Of a stretch of DNA of 14,718 nt, positions 14,625 to 14,718 are shown in pieces. This DNA comes from an uncultured Verrucomicrobiota bacterium (lineage in GTDB: Bacteria; Verrucomicrobiota; Kiritimatiellia; CAIVKH01). The position numbers were made by a program, and so were the translations under genes. The notes beneath the pieces are model-generated. The model was not told the DNA's origin and made no database searches. It saw only the letters and a program-made list of their open reading frames with translations. The number at the start of each line of letters is the position of its first letter. Positions within the stretch are counted from its first letter, which is position 1. The stretch is taken from positions 1 to 14,718 of the forward strand of contig CALBHI010000283.1 of NCBI GenBank assembly GCA_937894535.1. Reading direction: 5' to 3'.

Positions 14625-14718
14625 GGCCGGATTTACCCCGCCTTCTGCGTTGGAGCAGCGGGTGCGGACTTGAGTCCAGCCCCCGCTGCTCCGCCTTGAA
14701 TTCGGGGCAAATCCGACC
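14625..14718. repeat. Nested imperfect palindrome at the window end
   Basis: The outer arms GGCCGGATTTACCCCG (14625-14640) and CGGGGCAAATCCGACC (14703-14718) are complementary at 14 of 16 positions. Inside them, GGAGCAGCGGG (14652-14662) and CCCGCTGCTCC (14682-14692) are perfect, and within those GGACT-TG-AGTCC (14666-14677) is a third stem. The element may continue beyond the window. The outer arm resembles the AGCCGGGGTAAACCCGG hairpin at 8488-8506 when read on the other strand, hinting at a shared repeat family. Confidence 0.65.

Noticed and set aside
14640..14700. Integron attC-like site in the terminal palindrome
   Set aside because: No GTTRRRY/RYYYAAC core pair at the arm ends and no integrase or cassette array in view.

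Overview
The window is GC-rich bacterial DNA with tightly packed genes, weak or absent T-tract terminators, and recurrent TTGCAC/TTGACN ... TAGGAT-like promoter boxes. The gene content suggests a Gram-negative bacterium, possibly of the PVC superphylum (Verrucomicrobiota/Kiritimatiellota type). It includes a GT5 glycogen synthase, a GH13 branching enzyme, two short GH57 proteins, a secretin-N-like exported protein, and AbiEii-like and Phd/PIN toxin-antitoxin pairs. This taxonomic guess is inference only.

Layout. (1) Positions 1-2270, minus strand: a polysaccharide-type operon. A small coiled-coil protein is followed by two GT4 glycosyltransferases, the last cut by the window edge. The genes are 4 nt apart or overlap by 4 nt and are driven by a near-consensus promoter at 2282-2309. 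(2) Positions 2363-2791, plus strand: a small SpoIIAA/STAS-like protein with its own promoter. (3) Positions 2843-10025, plus strand: the core of the window. It holds a sensor-less histidine kinase, branching enzyme glgB, an unrecognised 234-residue protein, glycogen synthase glgA and a 485-residue GH57 protein. (4) Positions 10161-10840: a Phd/PIN toxin-antitoxin operon with palindromic operators over its promoter, placed between the first and second GH57 genes. (5) Positions 10880-12123: a 397-residue GH57 protein with its own promoter. (6) Positions 12124-14718: an accessory-looking stretch. It contains large inverted repeats, an exported orphan secretin N-domain-like protein, a minus-strand AbiEii-type nucleotidyltransferase with its small partner, and a decayed second copy of the 3' end of the 397-residue GH57 gene. 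It ends in a nested palindrome.

How the genes may work together. GlgA elongates alpha-1,4-glucan, GlgB adds alpha-1,6 branches, and the two GH57 proteins plausibly cleave or transfer alpha-glucan. The unknown protein between glgB and glgA and the soluble kinase upstream are candidates for accessory or regulatory roles. The strongest unexpected signals are the in-frame GH57 3'-end remnant at 14460-14613 flanking the toxin-antitoxin module, the AbiEii-like protein lacking one of its expected metal-binding aspartates, and several structured intergenic repeats. No tRNA, rRNA, CRISPR array or transposase was seen.
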